DNA from: JABDIP01 sp965227455
GTDB lineage: Bacteria > Pseudomonadota > Alphaproteobacteria > DSM-16000 > Inquilinaceae
DNA length: 64,000 nt
NCBI GenBank assembly: GCA_965227455.1
Contig: OZ245752.1
Span: 3,162,001 to 3,226,000 of the forward strand
Direction of reading: 5' to 3'
A program made the translations under genes and the position numbers. The notes beneath the pieces are model-generated. The model was not told the DNA's origin, did not search any database, and saw only the letters and a list, made by a program, of their open reading frames with translations. Below are positions 15,575-24,239 of this stretch, in pieces (the first letter of the stretch is position 1; the number at the start of each line of letters is the position of its first letter).

Positions 15575-17581
15575 ATGAACAAGGACTGGAAAGACACTTA
15601 CTCCTCGCGAAGCGAGGCCTACGACGCGTCCGACGACGTGCCGACCAACCGGTCGGGCGAACCGACGATCGGTGACGTAATCAACACGCGGTTCGGACGT
15701 CGCGACATGGTGCGGGGCGCACTCGCGGTCTCGGCGGTGACAGCGACCTTCGGTCCGAGCATCCTGGCCTCCAGTGAGTCCCAGGCCGCCGGGCACAGCA
15801 CCCCCAGCTTTGACTTCGAAGAGATCCAGCATGGCGTCGACGAGACCCACCATGTGGCGCCGGGATACAACGCCGACGTCCTGATCCGCTGGGGAGACCC
15901 GGTCCTTCCGGGCGCGCCGGAATTCGATCCGATGAATCAGTCGGCCGCCGCCCAGGAGCAGCAATTCGGCTACAATAACGACTACATCGGTTATGTCGGC
16001 CTGCCGGTCGGTTCGGACAATCCCGACCACGGCCTGCTCTGCATCAACCACGAATACACCAACGAAGAGGTCATGTTCCCCGGCCTCGGCCGGCAGGACG
16101 GCGACGCCGAATTCGCCGGCATGACCAAGGAGCTGGTGGATATCGAGATGGCCGCCCATGGCGGGTCGATCATCGAGGTCCGGCGCGGCGACGATGGCAA
16201 GTGGTCGGTGGTCCCCGACAGCCCGTATGCTCGGCGTATCTCCATGCTGAGCACCGAGATGGAGATCTCCGGCCCGGCCGCCGGCCACGACCGGATGAAG
16301 ACGTCCGCCGACCCGAGCGGGACCCGGGTCATCGGCATGATCAACAACTGCGCCGGCGGCATCACCCCCTGGGGCACCTATGTGTCCGGCGAGGAGAACT
16401 TCCACGGCTACTTCCTGGGCGAGGTCCCGGACGGCCCCGAGTCGCGCAACCATGACCGCTACGGCGTTGCCGGCGGCTGGTACACCTGGGGTACCTTCCA
16501 CGACCGTTTCGACGTGTCCAAGGAGCCCAACGAGCCGAACCGGTTCGGCTGGGTGGTCGAGACCGACCCGCTGGATCCGACCTCAACGCCGATCAAGCGC
16601 ACCGCGCTCGGCCGCTTCAAGCACGAGGGCGCGGAGAGCATCGTCAATGGCGACGGCCGTGTGGTTGTCTATCTGGGCGACGACCAGCGCTTCGATTACC
16701 TCTACAAGTTCGTCACCGACGGCCGCTTCGATCCGAACGACCGCGCCGCCAACATGAACCTGCTGGACAGCGGCACGCTGTTCGTCGCCAAGTTCAATGA
16801 GGACGGCACGGTGAACTGGATGCCGTTGGTCTTCGGCTCGGGCCCGCTGACGCCTGAGAACGGCTTCAACAGCCAGGCGGAGGTGATGATCGAGACCCGG
16901 GTCGCCGCCGACCTGCTGGGCGCCACGCCGATGGACCGGCCCGAGGACGTGCAGCCGAACCCGGCGACCAACAAGGTCTACGTCATGCTGACCAACAACA
17001 GCCGGCGCAAGCCCGAGCAGGTCGACGCGGCGAACCCGCGGGCGGAGAGCCGGTTCGGCCACATCGTCGAGCTGTCGCCGCGGAACGGCGACCACGGCGG
17101 GCTGACCGACGACTGGGAGATCCTGGTGCAGTGCGGCGACCCGTCGGTGGCCGAGGTCGGCGCCATGTGGAACCCGGCGACCAGCGAGAACGGCTGGTTC
17201 GCGGCCCCGGACAACGCCGCCGTCGACCATCGCGGCCGGCTGTGGATCACCACCGACCAGGGCAGCGGCTGGAGCCGCAGCGGCACCGCCGACGGCGTCT
17301 GGGCAATGGAGACCGAGGGCGACTTGCGCGGCACCGGCAAGATGTTCTTCCGGGTGCCGATCGGCGCGGAAATGTGCGGCCCGCGCTTCACCCCGGACGA
17401 CAGGGCGCTGTTCGTCGCCGTGCAGCATGTGGCGACCGACGGCGCCAAGGACTATCCGGGCTTCGAGCGCTCCTCGACCTTCGAGGATCCGGCGACCCGC
17501 TGGCCGGACTTCCAGGATGACATGCCGCCGCGTCCGTCGGTGGTCGTGATCACCAAGGAGGATGGCGGCCAGATCGGCTGA
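15575..17581 (+). CDS. phoX: PhoX-family alkaline phosphatase (DUF839), Tat-exported
   Basis: A 668-residue protein. A twin-arginine signal lies at about residues 33-70 (TRFGRRDMVRGALAVSAVTA, then an ASSESQAAG cleavage zone), preceded by a longish polar N-terminus usual for PhoX. Signature stretches are LLCINHEYTNEEVMFPG, NNCAGGITPWGTYVSGEEN, VYLGDDQRFDYLYKF and NGWFAAPDNAAVDHRGRLW. PhoX enzymes are calcium/iron phosphomonoesterases that free phosphate from organic esters in the periplasm, normally induced by phosphate starvation. The ATG at 15575 follows AGGGAGGA; a TTG one codon earlier is possible. A strong terminator follows. Confidence 0.9.
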   Translation: MNKDWKDTYSSRSEAYDASDDVPTNRSGEPTIGDVINTRFGRRDMVRGALAVSAVTATFGPSILASSESQAAGHSTPSFDFEEIQHGVDETHHVAPGYNADVLIRWGDPVLPGAPEFDPMNQSAAAQEQQFGYNNDYIGYVGLPVGSDNPDHGLLCINHEYTNEEVMFPGLGRQDGDAEFAGMTKELVDIEMAAHGGSIIEVRRGDDGKWSVVPDSPYARRISMLSTEMEISGPAAGHDRMKTSADPSGTRVIGMINNCAGGITPWGTYVSGEENFHGYFLGEVPDGPESRNHDRYGVAGGWYTWGTFHDRFDVSKEPNEPNRFGWVVETDPLDPTSTPIKRTALGRFKHEGAESIVNGDGRVVVYLGDDQRFDYLYKFVTDGRFDPNDRAANMNLLDSGTLFVAKFNEDGTVNWMPLVFGSGPLTPENGFNSQAEVMIETRVAADLLGATPMDRPEDVQPNPATNKVYVMLTNNSRRKPEQVDAANPRAESRFGHIVELSPRNGDHGGLTDDWEILVQCGDPSVAEVGAMWNPATSENGWFAAPDNAAVDHRGRLWITTDQGSGWSRSGTADGVWAMETEGDLRGTGKMFFRVPIGAEMCGPRFTPDDRALFVAVQHVATDGAKDYPGFERSSTFEDPATRWPDFQDDMPPRPSVVVITKEDGGQIG

Positions 17582-17604
17582 TCCGGTCCTGAACGCCGAC
17601 AGAT

Positions 17605-17639
17605 AAGCCCCTCTCCGGGACCTCCGGAGAGGGGCTTTT
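17605..17639. terminator. Rho-independent terminator after phoX
   Basis: A perfect 14-base stem, AAGCCCCTCTCCGG (17605-17618) with CCGGAGAGGGGCTT (17624-17637), closes a 5-base loop and runs into TTTT. On the minus strand the left arm's complement also ends in TT, so it may serve the convergent peroxiredoxin operon too, though the tract is weaker there. Confidence 0.92.
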
Positions 17640-17661
17640 CACTTAAGACAGATGCGCGCGG

Positions 17662-18144
17662 CTACAGCGCTTCCAGGACCCTCTCCGCGCTCGACACCTC
17701 GAGCCCGGTGCCGTCCTCGACCGCCAGGAAGCTGACGGTGCCGTCATCGACGATCATGGCGTAGCGCTGCGACCGGGTACCCAGGCCGACGCCGCTGCCG
17801 TCCAGGTCCAGGCCGATGGCCTTGGTCAGCTCCGCATTGCCGTCCGGGAACATCACGATGTCGCTGCGCACGCCGGAGACCTCGGCCCAGGCCTTCATCA
17901 CGAAGGGATCGTTGACCGCCAGGCAGACGATGGTGTCGACGCCTTTGGCCTTCAGCGCATCGGCCTTGCCCAGGAACCCCGGCAGGTGCTGAGCGTGGCA
18001 GGTCGGCGTATAGGCGCCCGGCACCGCGAACAGCACCACCTTCTTGCCGCCGAAGATCTCATCGGTGTTGAGTTCGTCCATGCCGTCCTCGGTCAGGTGC
18101 TTCACCGTGACCGACGGCATCTTGTCGCCAACCTGTATCGCCAT
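17662..18144 (-). CDS. Peroxiredoxin, Prx5 type
   Basis: A 160-residue peroxiredoxin of the Prx5/PMP20 class that reduces peroxides. The peroxidatic cysteine is Cys49 in GAYTPTCHAQHLPG, and a second cysteine, Cys74, lies in TIVCLAVNDPFVM. GTRSQRYAMIVDDG near the C-terminus is typical. Cytoplasmic, as no signal is present. It is the last gene of a probable dsbD-thioredoxin-peroxiredoxin operon (73-base gap to the gene before). The reductant could be glutaredoxin or thioredoxin; this cannot be told from sequence. Confidence 0.92.
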   Translation of the reverse strand: MAIQVGDKMPSVTVKHLTEDGMDELNTDEIFGGKKVVLFAVPGAYTPTCHAQHLPGFLGKADALKAKGVDTIVCLAVNDPFVMKAWAEVSGVRSDIVMFPDGNAELTKAIGLDLDGSGVGLGTRSQRYAMIVDDGTVSFLAVEDGTGLEVSSAERVLEAL

Positions 18145-18217
18145 GCGATCCTTCCCCTGTTTTCCTGGATGCCCGGCGCTGAACCGGGCCCTTGAGAGGG
18201 AAAGACCTTACTGCCCG

Positions 18218-18694
18218 CTACCGCGCCTGCATAGCCTGTGCGAGGGCCTGCAGCACGATGTCGTCGGACAGCCGCTGCGGCAGGATCATGCCCTCGGGCG
18301 CGCCCGGCCCGTAGACGACGTAGAGCGGCACGCCGAAGCGGCCATGGCTGGCCACGAAGCGCGACACGGTCTCGCTGCGGCGCGTCCAATCCGCCTTCAT
18401 CGGCACCACGTCGTCGGCGCCCAGGCGCTCGGCGACCGAACCGCGATGCAGGATGTCCCGCTTGTTGGCCTGGCAGGTGGCGCACCAATCGGCGGTGACG
18501 TCGACAAACACGACCTGTCCGTCGGCAACGAGGCGATCGATCGCCTGGGGCTGGAACGCGGCCCAGTCGACCCCGACCCAGCGGTCCGTCGGCCCGGCCT
18601 CGGCCCGCTCGGACACCGCGACAATCATCGCGGCGACGGCAATGACCATGGCGAGCGCCACGGCGCCGATGCGATGGATGTCAGGTTTCGGCAT
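18218..18694 (-). CDS. Membrane-anchored thioredoxin-like protein, duplicate of the DsbD C-terminal domain
   Basis: A 158-residue protein with an N-terminal hydrophobic anchor or signal (about 9-32) and a thioredoxin fold with active site WCATC (Cys71, Cys74). Over about 100 residues it matches the C-terminal domain of the DsbD next to it: both have VFVDVTADWC, TCQANK and VAERLGADDVVPM, and roughly 63 percent of positions agree in my ungapped alignment. It lies 38 bases after dsbD, same strand. Probably a periplasmic reductant fed by DsbD, or an alternative to its own gamma domain; its target is unknown. Confidence 0.8.
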   Translation of the reverse strand: MPKPDIHRIGAVALAMVIAVAAMIVAVSERAEAGPTDRWVGVDWAAFQPQAIDRLVADGQVVFVDVTADWCATCQANKRDILHRGSVAERLGADDVVPMKADWTRRSETVSRFVASHGRFGVPLYVVYGPGAPEGMILPQRLSDDIVLQALAQAMQAR

Positions 18695-18732
18695 AGGACC
18701 CTCCCCGATCCGGCTAGGATGTATGCGCGCTG

Positions 18733-20859
18733 TTATCCGGCCCGCCCAGCCTCACCGATGGCATCGAGCACGATGTCAGAGGTCAAGAGCTCCGGCAGGA
18801 CCAGCCCCTCCGGCGAACTCGGACCATAGACCACATAGAACGGGATGCCATAGCGGCCGTAGCTGGCCAGGAAGCTCGCGATGGCATCGTCGGGCAGGGT
18901 CCAGTCGGCCCGCATCGGCACCACATCATCCGCGCCCAGCCGCTCGGCGACGGTGCCGCGCTGCAGCACCAGCTGCTTGTTGGCCTGGCAGGTCAGGCAC
19001 CAATCGGCGGTGACGTCGACGAAGACGATCCGGCCAGCGGCCACCAGCCCGTCGATCGACGCGCGGTCGAAATCGGTCCAATCCATCTCGACCATGGCAT
19101 CGGACGCGCCTGACTGGCCCCGGTCGAAGGGCAGCGGCGCCAGGAAGGCGGCCACGGCCAGCACGGCGGCGGCGGCACCGCCGGCGAACCGGGCGCCGCC
19201 AGCCAGCCCCTTGCGCCGCCACAGCATCAGCCCCATGGCCACCATCAACCCGCCGATCAGCGCCGTCGCGGCGATGCCAGACTGCACCAGCAGCACGCTG
19301 AGCAGCCACAGGGCGGTCGCGATCAGGGCCAGGCTCAGGATCCGCTTCATCACCACGATCCACGGCCCGGGGCGCGGCAGCATGGTCGCCAGGCGGGGCA
19401 CGGCGGCCACCGCCAGGTAGGGAAGCGCCAGGCCGACTCCCAGCGCCAGGAAGACCGCGAAGATCTCGAACGGTCCCCGCGAGAGCGCGAACCCGACGGC
19501 CGTCCCCAGGAACGGTGCCGAGCAAGGCGTCGCCAGCAGCGTGGCGAAAGCGCCGGTGCCGAAATGGCCGGCCAGGCTGTCGCCCTGCCCCGCCTTCAGC
19601 GCCGCATCGCCGACCGCCGAAGGCAGGGCGATCTCGAAGAAGCCCAGAAGATTGCAGGCGAACAGGGTGAGGATCACCACCATGGCGATCAGGAACAGCG
19701 GCTGCTGGAACTGGATGCCCCAGCCAACCGCGCCGCCGGCCAGCTTGACCGCCGTAGCGGCGGCCGCAAGCGCCAGGAAGGAGGCCACGATCCCGGCCGC
19801 GGTCGCCAGGAAGCCGGTGCGCACGCTGCGCGCCGAACCGCCGCCGTGGCTCAGCACCGATAGCAGCTTCAGCGACAGCACCGGCAGCACGCAGGGCATC
19901 AGGTTCAAGATCAGGCCGCCCAGCACGGCCAGCAGCAGGATGACCGCAAGGCCCGCGGTCCCGCCATCGGATGCGGCAATTCCGGTAGGCGTCGATGTGG
20001 CGCCGGACCATTCCAGGGTGCGCGCGCCGTCCACGATCGTGACGGTCACCGGCAGCTCGGTCAGGCCGGGCGCGTCCGACGGCGCCTCCAGCAACCCGAT
20101 CTCCGCCCGCAGGCGGCGGCCGTCCTCCTCGAAGGTGATGGCGGGCGCGCCAAAGCTGAACCCGGTACCGGCCTCGATGAAGATGTCCGGCGCGACGAAG
20201 GGCTCCCGGGCCGTGGCCTCGACAAAAACGCGCTCATGCGCGCCGGCCGCGGCCGATACCTGCTCGATCGCCAGCCCGAACGCGGCGCCATTCTCCGGCA
20301 CGATGGCGGCGAAGCGGTCGATCAGATTGGCCGACCGGGCATCCGCCGTCGCCGAGGCGGCCGGCAGGTCGAGGCTGAGGTCGAACTGGGCCGGAATGCA
20401 GATATCGCTGCAGACCAGCAGGTCGAGGCGTCCGGTCAGCGACACCGGCTCGCCCGTCTGCTGCGGCGTTACCGAAAGCGGGAACACGACCTCTTCCGCA
20501 TAGCCGAAGGTGTCTATGCCGAACAGGGTGAAGCGATGCGGCGCCGGCCAGTCGAACCGCACATCGGCGGTGTTGCCGGACCCGGTCCAGTCGACCACCG
20601 GCGGCAGGCCGGCTTCGCCCGGGGAGCGCCAATAGGTCTTCCAGCCATCGGGCAGGCGGATATGCAGCCCGGCCGGTATCGAGTCCAGCGTTCCGACACC
20701 ATTGGCCGAGGCGATCAGCCGGGCATCGACGAATTCGCCGTCCAGCAGCTCCTGCGACACCCAGCCGCCGCGGGCCGCATCGGCCGCACCGGCCCAGCCG
20801 ACGGCGATGGCCGCGAAGGCCAGCGCAAAGATCGTCCTGACGCTGCGAAACCGGGTCAT
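18733..20859 (-). CDS. dsbD: Thiol:disulfide interchange protein DsbD/ScsB family
   Basis: About 708 residues in three parts. The N-terminal signal (about 1-28) and periplasmic domain carry a CSDIC pair. The central membrane domain has about eight helices and the two redox cysteines in LMPCVLPVLSLKL and TPCSAPFLGTAVG. The C-terminal thioredoxin domain has WCLTCQANK. DsbD moves electrons from cytoplasmic thioredoxin to periplasmic proteins such as DsbC or cytochrome maturation factors. The ATG at 20859 is used; a GTG just before it gives one more residue. It heads an operon with its duplicated domain and a peroxiredoxin. Confidence 0.9.
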   Translation of the reverse strand: MTRFRSVRTIFALAFAAIAVGWAGAADAARGGWVSQELLDGEFVDARLIASANGVGTLDSIPAGLHIRLPDGWKTYWRSPGEAGLPPVVDWTGSGNTADVRFDWPAPHRFTLFGIDTFGYAEEVVFPLSVTPQQTGEPVSLTGRLDLLVCSDICIPAQFDLSLDLPAASATADARSANLIDRFAAIVPENGAAFGLAIEQVSAAAGAHERVFVEATAREPFVAPDIFIEAGTGFSFGAPAITFEEDGRRLRAEIGLLEAPSDAPGLTELPVTVTIVDGARTLEWSGATSTPTGIAASDGGTAGLAVILLLAVLGGLILNLMPCVLPVLSLKLLSVLSHGGGSARSVRTGFLATAAGIVASFLALAAAATAVKLAGGAVGWGIQFQQPLFLIAMVVILTLFACNLLGFFEIALPSAVGDAALKAGQGDSLAGHFGTGAFATLLATPCSAPFLGTAVGFALSRGPFEIFAVFLALGVGLALPYLAVAAVPRLATMLPRPGPWIVVMKRILSLALIATALWLLSVLLVQSGIAATALIGGLMVAMGLMLWRRKGLAGGARFAGGAAAAVLAVAAFLAPLPFDRGQSGASDAMVEMDWTDFDRASIDGLVAAGRIVFVDVTADWCLTCQANKQLVLQRGTVAERLGADDVVPMRADWTLPDDAIASFLASYGRYGIPFYVVYGPSSPEGLVLPELLTSDIVLDAIGEAGRAG

Positions 20860-20961
20860 CACACCGAACCTCTCAACCGGAATTGCCGCATATTCGGGCG
20901 TTCCGGGCCAGACAGTTTATTAATGCCGTCCTGATATATATTTAGGCATGTACCGGATTTG

Positions 20962-20979
20962 CTGTCACAATTCCGTCAG
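20962..20979 (+). promoter_or_regulatory. Weak Pho-box-like site between dsbD and yqgE
   Basis: CTGTCAC-AATT-CCGTCAG agrees with CTGTCAT-N4-CTGTCAT at 11 of 14 positions, on the strand of yqgE and about 66 bases before its start. AT-rich TATATATTTA lies just upstream. The match is at a level that could arise by chance; it is recorded because two similar sites lie at phosphate-linked genes nearby. Confidence 0.25.
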
Positions 20980-21044
20980 GAGAGGGTGCTAGCCCGACGG
21001 CGACAACGGTCCGGAACCGGGCACCGAAGAGGCACCACACAATC

Positions 21045-21620
21045 ATGTACGAAGAGTTGGACGCGTCCGGCTACATGACGGGACAATTGCTGATCGCCAT
21101 GCCGAACATGGCCGATCCGCGCTTTGCGCGCACGGTGATCTATCTGTGCGCCCATAGCGACGAGGGCGCCATGGGTCTCGTGATCAACAAGCCGATGCCG
21201 CAGATCACCTTCGTCGACCTGCTGGAACAGCTGGATATCGAGACCGAGGGCACGGTCGAGGACCAGATGGTGCATTTCGGCGGCCCGGTCGAATCCGGCC
21301 GCGGATTCGTGCTGCATTCCGGCGAGTTCCAGCGGGAGGGCACGATGATGGTCGACGATGTGGTCGGCCTGACCGCGACCATCGACATCCTGCGCGCCAT
21401 CGCCGCCGGCGACGGCCCGGACAAGCACCTGCTGGCGCTTGGCTATGCCGGCTGGGGGCCGGGGCAGTTGGACGGCGAGATCCAGGCCAATGGCTGGCTG
21501 CACGCGCCGGCCGACGACGCCATCCTGTTCGATCACGACCTGTCCACGAAATGGGAACGGTCGATCGCCAAGCTGGGTGTCAGCCCCGCCATGCTGTCCG
21601 GCGACGCCGGCCACGCGTGA
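21045..21620 (+). CDS. yqgE: YqgE/AlgH family protein
   Basis: A 191-residue cytoplasmic protein of the UPF0301 (YqgE/AlgH) family, function unsettled. Signatures are GQLLIAMPNMADPRFARTVI, GAMGLVINKPM, the GGPVESGRGFVLHS stretch and GYAGWGPGQLDGEI. Its TGA overlaps the GTG start of fetA by four bases, so the three genes yqgE-fetA-fetB probably form one translational unit. Confidence 0.93.
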   Translation: MYEELDASGYMTGQLLIAMPNMADPRFARTVIYLCAHSDEGAMGLVINKPMPQITFVDLLEQLDIETEGTVEDQMVHFGGPVESGRGFVLHSGEFQREGTMMVDDVVGLTATIDILRAIAAGDGPDKHLLALGYAGWGPGQLDGEIQANGWLHAPADDAILFDHDLSTKWERSIAKLGVSPAMLSGDAGHA

Positions 21621-22219
21621 GCGCCGGCGCGGGTCTCGCGATCCGCGATCTCTCCCGCCCTGGGCTGGAGCCCGTTTCCTTCACTCTCGCACCGGGCACC
21701 TGCCTGGCGGTCAGCGGCCCGTCCGGTGCCGGCAAATCCCTGCTACTGCGCGCCATCGCCGATCTCGACCCCAATTCCGGGTCGGTGCGGCTCGACGGTG
21801 CTGACCGGGATGCCATGCCGGCCCCGCATTGGCGTCGGCGCGTCACATATGTGCCGACGGAGCCTGGCTGGTGGGCGGATATTGTGGCGGAGCATTTCGA
21901 GGATTGGAGCGCCGCCGAACCCTGGGTCGCGGCGTTTGGACTGCCGGCGGATTGCGGCAGTTGGCCGGTACAGCGCCTGTCGACCGGTGAGCGTCAGCGG
22001 CTTGGGCTGATCCGCGCTCTGGTGCGGGTGCCGGCCGTGCTCTTGCTCGACGAGCCGACCTCCGGGCTCGACCCGGACGCCGCTTCCGCCGTGGAGTCCG
22101 CAATAGAGACGTATCGCGCCGAGCACGCGGCCATCATCGTCTGGGTCACCCATGACGCGACGCAGGCCGGACGAGTCGCCGAGCGGCAGCTGACCATCGA
22201 GAATGGTCGATGCCGGTAG
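21617..22219 (+). CDS. fetA: ABC transporter ATP-binding protein, FetA/YbbL type
   Basis: A 200-residue single ABC domain: Walker A GPSGAGKS (about residues 35-42), signature LSTGERQRLGL and Walker B VLLLDEPTSGLDP. The short length and its pairing with a FetB-type permease point to the FetAB exporter, which lowers cytoplasmic iron and protects from oxidative stress in E. coli. The GTG at 21617, overlapping the yqgE stop, is the likely start; a longer reading would run back inside yqgE. It overlaps fetB by 10 bases. Confidence 0.8.
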   Translation: MSAGAGLAIRDLSRPGLEPVSFTLAPGTCLAVSGPSGAGKSLLLRAIADLDPNSGSVRLDGADRDAMPAPHWRRRVTYVPTEPGWWADIVAEHFEDWSAAEPWVAAFGLPADCGSWPVQRLSTGERQRLGLIRALVRVPAVLLLDEPTSGLDPDAASAVESAIETYRAEHAAIIVWVTHDATQAGRVAERQLTIENGRCR

Positions 22220-23031
22220 CCGAAGGTGCGGGCTACATCCCGCTCGATGCCGTCGATCTTGGGCTCGCTGCCATTCTGGTGCTGATCAACGGCGCCCTGT
22301 CGCTCGCCCTGCGGCTGGGGCTGGAGCGGCAATTGCTGGTCGCGACACTGCGCATGGTTGTGCAGTTGGCGCTGGTCGGGCTGGTGCTGACGACCTTGTT
22401 CGCCCTGGTGTCGCCCCTGTGGACCGGTCTGGCGGCCTTGGCCATGGTGCTGTTCGCCGGCCGCGAGATCGTCGCCCGGCAGGAGCGCCGCCTCACCGGC
22501 GCCTGGTCCTACGGCCTCGGCACAAGCTGCATGCTGGTAGCGGCCAGCCTGGTGACGGTGTTTGCCTTGGCGACCCAGGTGACGCCGGATCCCTGGTACC
22601 ACCCGCGCTACGCATTGCCACTGCTGGGCATGGTGCTGGGCAACACCATGACCGGCATCAGCCTCGGCCTGCATACCCTGACCACCGGCGCGGTGCGCGA
22701 GCGTGCAGCGGTCGAGGCGCAGCTCTGCCTGGGCGCGACCCGGACCGAGGCGCTGCTGCCGGTCACGCGATCGGCCATGCGGAGTGCATTGATGCCGATC
22801 GTCAATTCCATGGCTGCGACGGGCCTGGTCGCGCTGCCGGGCATGATGACCGGCCAAATCCTTGCCGGCGTGACGCCGGCGGAAGCGGTCAAGTACCAGA
22901 TCTTGGTCATGTTCCTGATCGCCGGAGGCACCGGGCTGGGCGCGCTGGCGGCGGTTGTCGGCGGCGTCTACCGCATCACCGACCACCGCCACCGCCTGCG
23001 CCTCGATCGGATCGCGCCGGCGCACGGCTGA
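22210..23031 (+). CDS. fetB: ABC transporter permease, FetB/YbbM family
   Basis: A 273-residue integral membrane protein with about seven helices, UPF0014 family. Typical stretches are LRMVVQLALVGLVL near residue 50, GMVLGNTMTGISLGLHTL near 140 and GLVALPGMMTGQILAG near 200, with a conserved SAMRSALMPIVN loop. With FetA it would export iron; the substrate is inferred from the family only. It starts inside the end of fetA (ATG at 22210). Confidence 0.85.
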   Translation: MPVAEGAGYIPLDAVDLGLAAILVLINGALSLALRLGLERQLLVATLRMVVQLALVGLVLTTLFALVSPLWTGLAALAMVLFAGREIVARQERRLTGAWSYGLGTSCMLVAASLVTVFALATQVTPDPWYHPRYALPLLGMVLGNTMTGISLGLHTLTTGAVRERAAVEAQLCLGATRTEALLPVTRSAMRSALMPIVNSMAATGLVALPGMMTGQILAGVTPAEAVKYQILVMFLIAGGTGLGALAAVVGGVYRITDHRHRLRLDRIAPAHG

Positions 23032-23074
23032 AATCCCGGAGCGGAACCCGCTGACGCGCCAACCGTTGAAGCGT

Positions 23075-23473
23075 TCAGGCCAGGTCCTCGTTCTTCATCG
23101 GCACCGCGGCACGCAGGCGGCTCAGCGAAAAGCCAAACAGAGTCGGCCCGATCAATGCCGCAGCCCAGGCAAGGCCGGTCCAGGCGGGCGCCGTCTCGCC
23201 GTAATTGCCCGGCGGCAATGTCGAGACGAGCACCAGCAGCGCGAAGGCGGCAAAGAGTCCATTGCCCGCTCTGCCCTGGAGCAACCCGATGGCAACTCCG
23301 ACGCCGAACAGACCGCCGATCACGGAAGTCAGGATACCGACGAAGATGATCAAGCCGAGTCCGGTGCCGAAAATGACAGCCCAGACCTGACCCAAGGTGA
23401 AGATGATGATCACACCACCGGCCGTGATCAGCCCACCGACCCAAGACGCAATCAACAGATTTCTGTGCGACAT
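23075..23473 (-). CDS. Hypothetical four-helix membrane protein
   Basis: A 132-residue protein with four hydrophobic segments (about 8-26, 30-60 in two parts, and 65-85, 95-115) and short polar tails. No family motif is recognised. The ATG at 23473 is favoured since GGAGG sits 8 bases before it; a GTG nine bases earlier would lie inside that ribosome site. It is convergent with fetB (43-base gap) and divergent from the CCPRF protein gene. Confidence 0.6.
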   Translation of the reverse strand: MSHRNLLIASWVGGLITAGGVIIIFTLGQVWAVIFGTGLGLIIFVGILTSVIGGLFGVGVAIGLLQGRAGNGLFAAFALLVLVSTLPPGNYGETAPAWTGLAWAAALIGPTLFGFSLSRLRAAVPMKNEDLA

Positions 23474-23649
23474 CAGAAGCACCTCCGACGTGTTGCCTGC
23501 GATGGTGCCTTGTAAGAACTAACCAAACGAAAAGGCGATGTGAACGACAGGCATCATCGCGCAACGCCCTGCGCCCCGGTTGATTTGCGTCATGGGGCCC
23601 CGGTCCGTTCCGGTGTACGCCTAGGGCCACACCGACAATGGAGGCCCAG

Positions 23650-24168
23650 ATGCAGACCAATGCGCTGCCGGCCTATGACGCCAGCGACAACCCGACCGGC
23701 TGTTGCCCCCGCTTTAATCCCGAAGGCTGGGACAACCGCGACCTCCACTTCGAGGACAAGCTCTTCGTCAAGGCGACGACGAAGAGCGAGAATCACGTCC
23801 CCATCGACATGGCGCCGGTCTTCGAGAAGACGTTCGATGCCATCCTGAAGGCGGGCGCCTATGACGAGGACAATGTCATCATCCTCAGCCGCGATGTCTC
23901 GCCGTCGGCGGGGGAGCATTTCTTCGCGGTCTCCAAGGAGGTGCCAGGCGAAGAGATGGCCCATTGGAGCGGGGATTACCGCACCCGCGTGTTCGAAGGC
24001 CGGTATGAGAACGTCCCGAAATGGGAGGAGCAGATGGTCGGCGAGTTGACCCACCGGGGCCTCGGCGTCGACCGCATGTACTATTTCTACACGACCTGCC
24101 CGAAATGCACGGAGGTCTATGGGAAGAACTACATCGTGGCGGTTGCCCAACTCGCGGCCGGGGAATGA
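23650..24168 (+). CDS. Conserved protein with CCPRF and CPKC motifs (copy 1)
   Basis: A 172-residue soluble protein, no signal. N-terminal MQTNALPAYDASDNPTGCCP (Cys18, Cys19) and C-terminal FYTTCPKC (Cys150, Cys153) bracket an alpha/beta-looking middle with HFEDKLFV, ILSRDVS and EHFFAVSK. I recall relatives loosely labelled hydrolase, but no catalytic triad is visible; the four cysteines could bind zinc or be redox active. The ATG at 23650 is used because GGAGG lies five bases before it. A near-duplicate sits 1.5 kb downstream, with aac(3) between. Confidence 0.75.
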   Translation: MQTNALPAYDASDNPTGCCPRFNPEGWDNRDLHFEDKLFVKATTKSENHVPIDMAPVFEKTFDAILKAGAYDEDNVIILSRDVSPSAGEHFFAVSKEVPGEEMAHWSGDYRTRVFEGRYENVPKWEEQMVGELTHRGLGVDRMYYFYTTCPKCTEVYGKNYIVAVAQLAAGE

Positions 24169-24239
24169 AAGGCCGGGACGTTAACGCACAGGAAGGCTGA
24201 GGCCTGACGGGGGCTCTGCCGATCCGCTAATGTCCGGCC

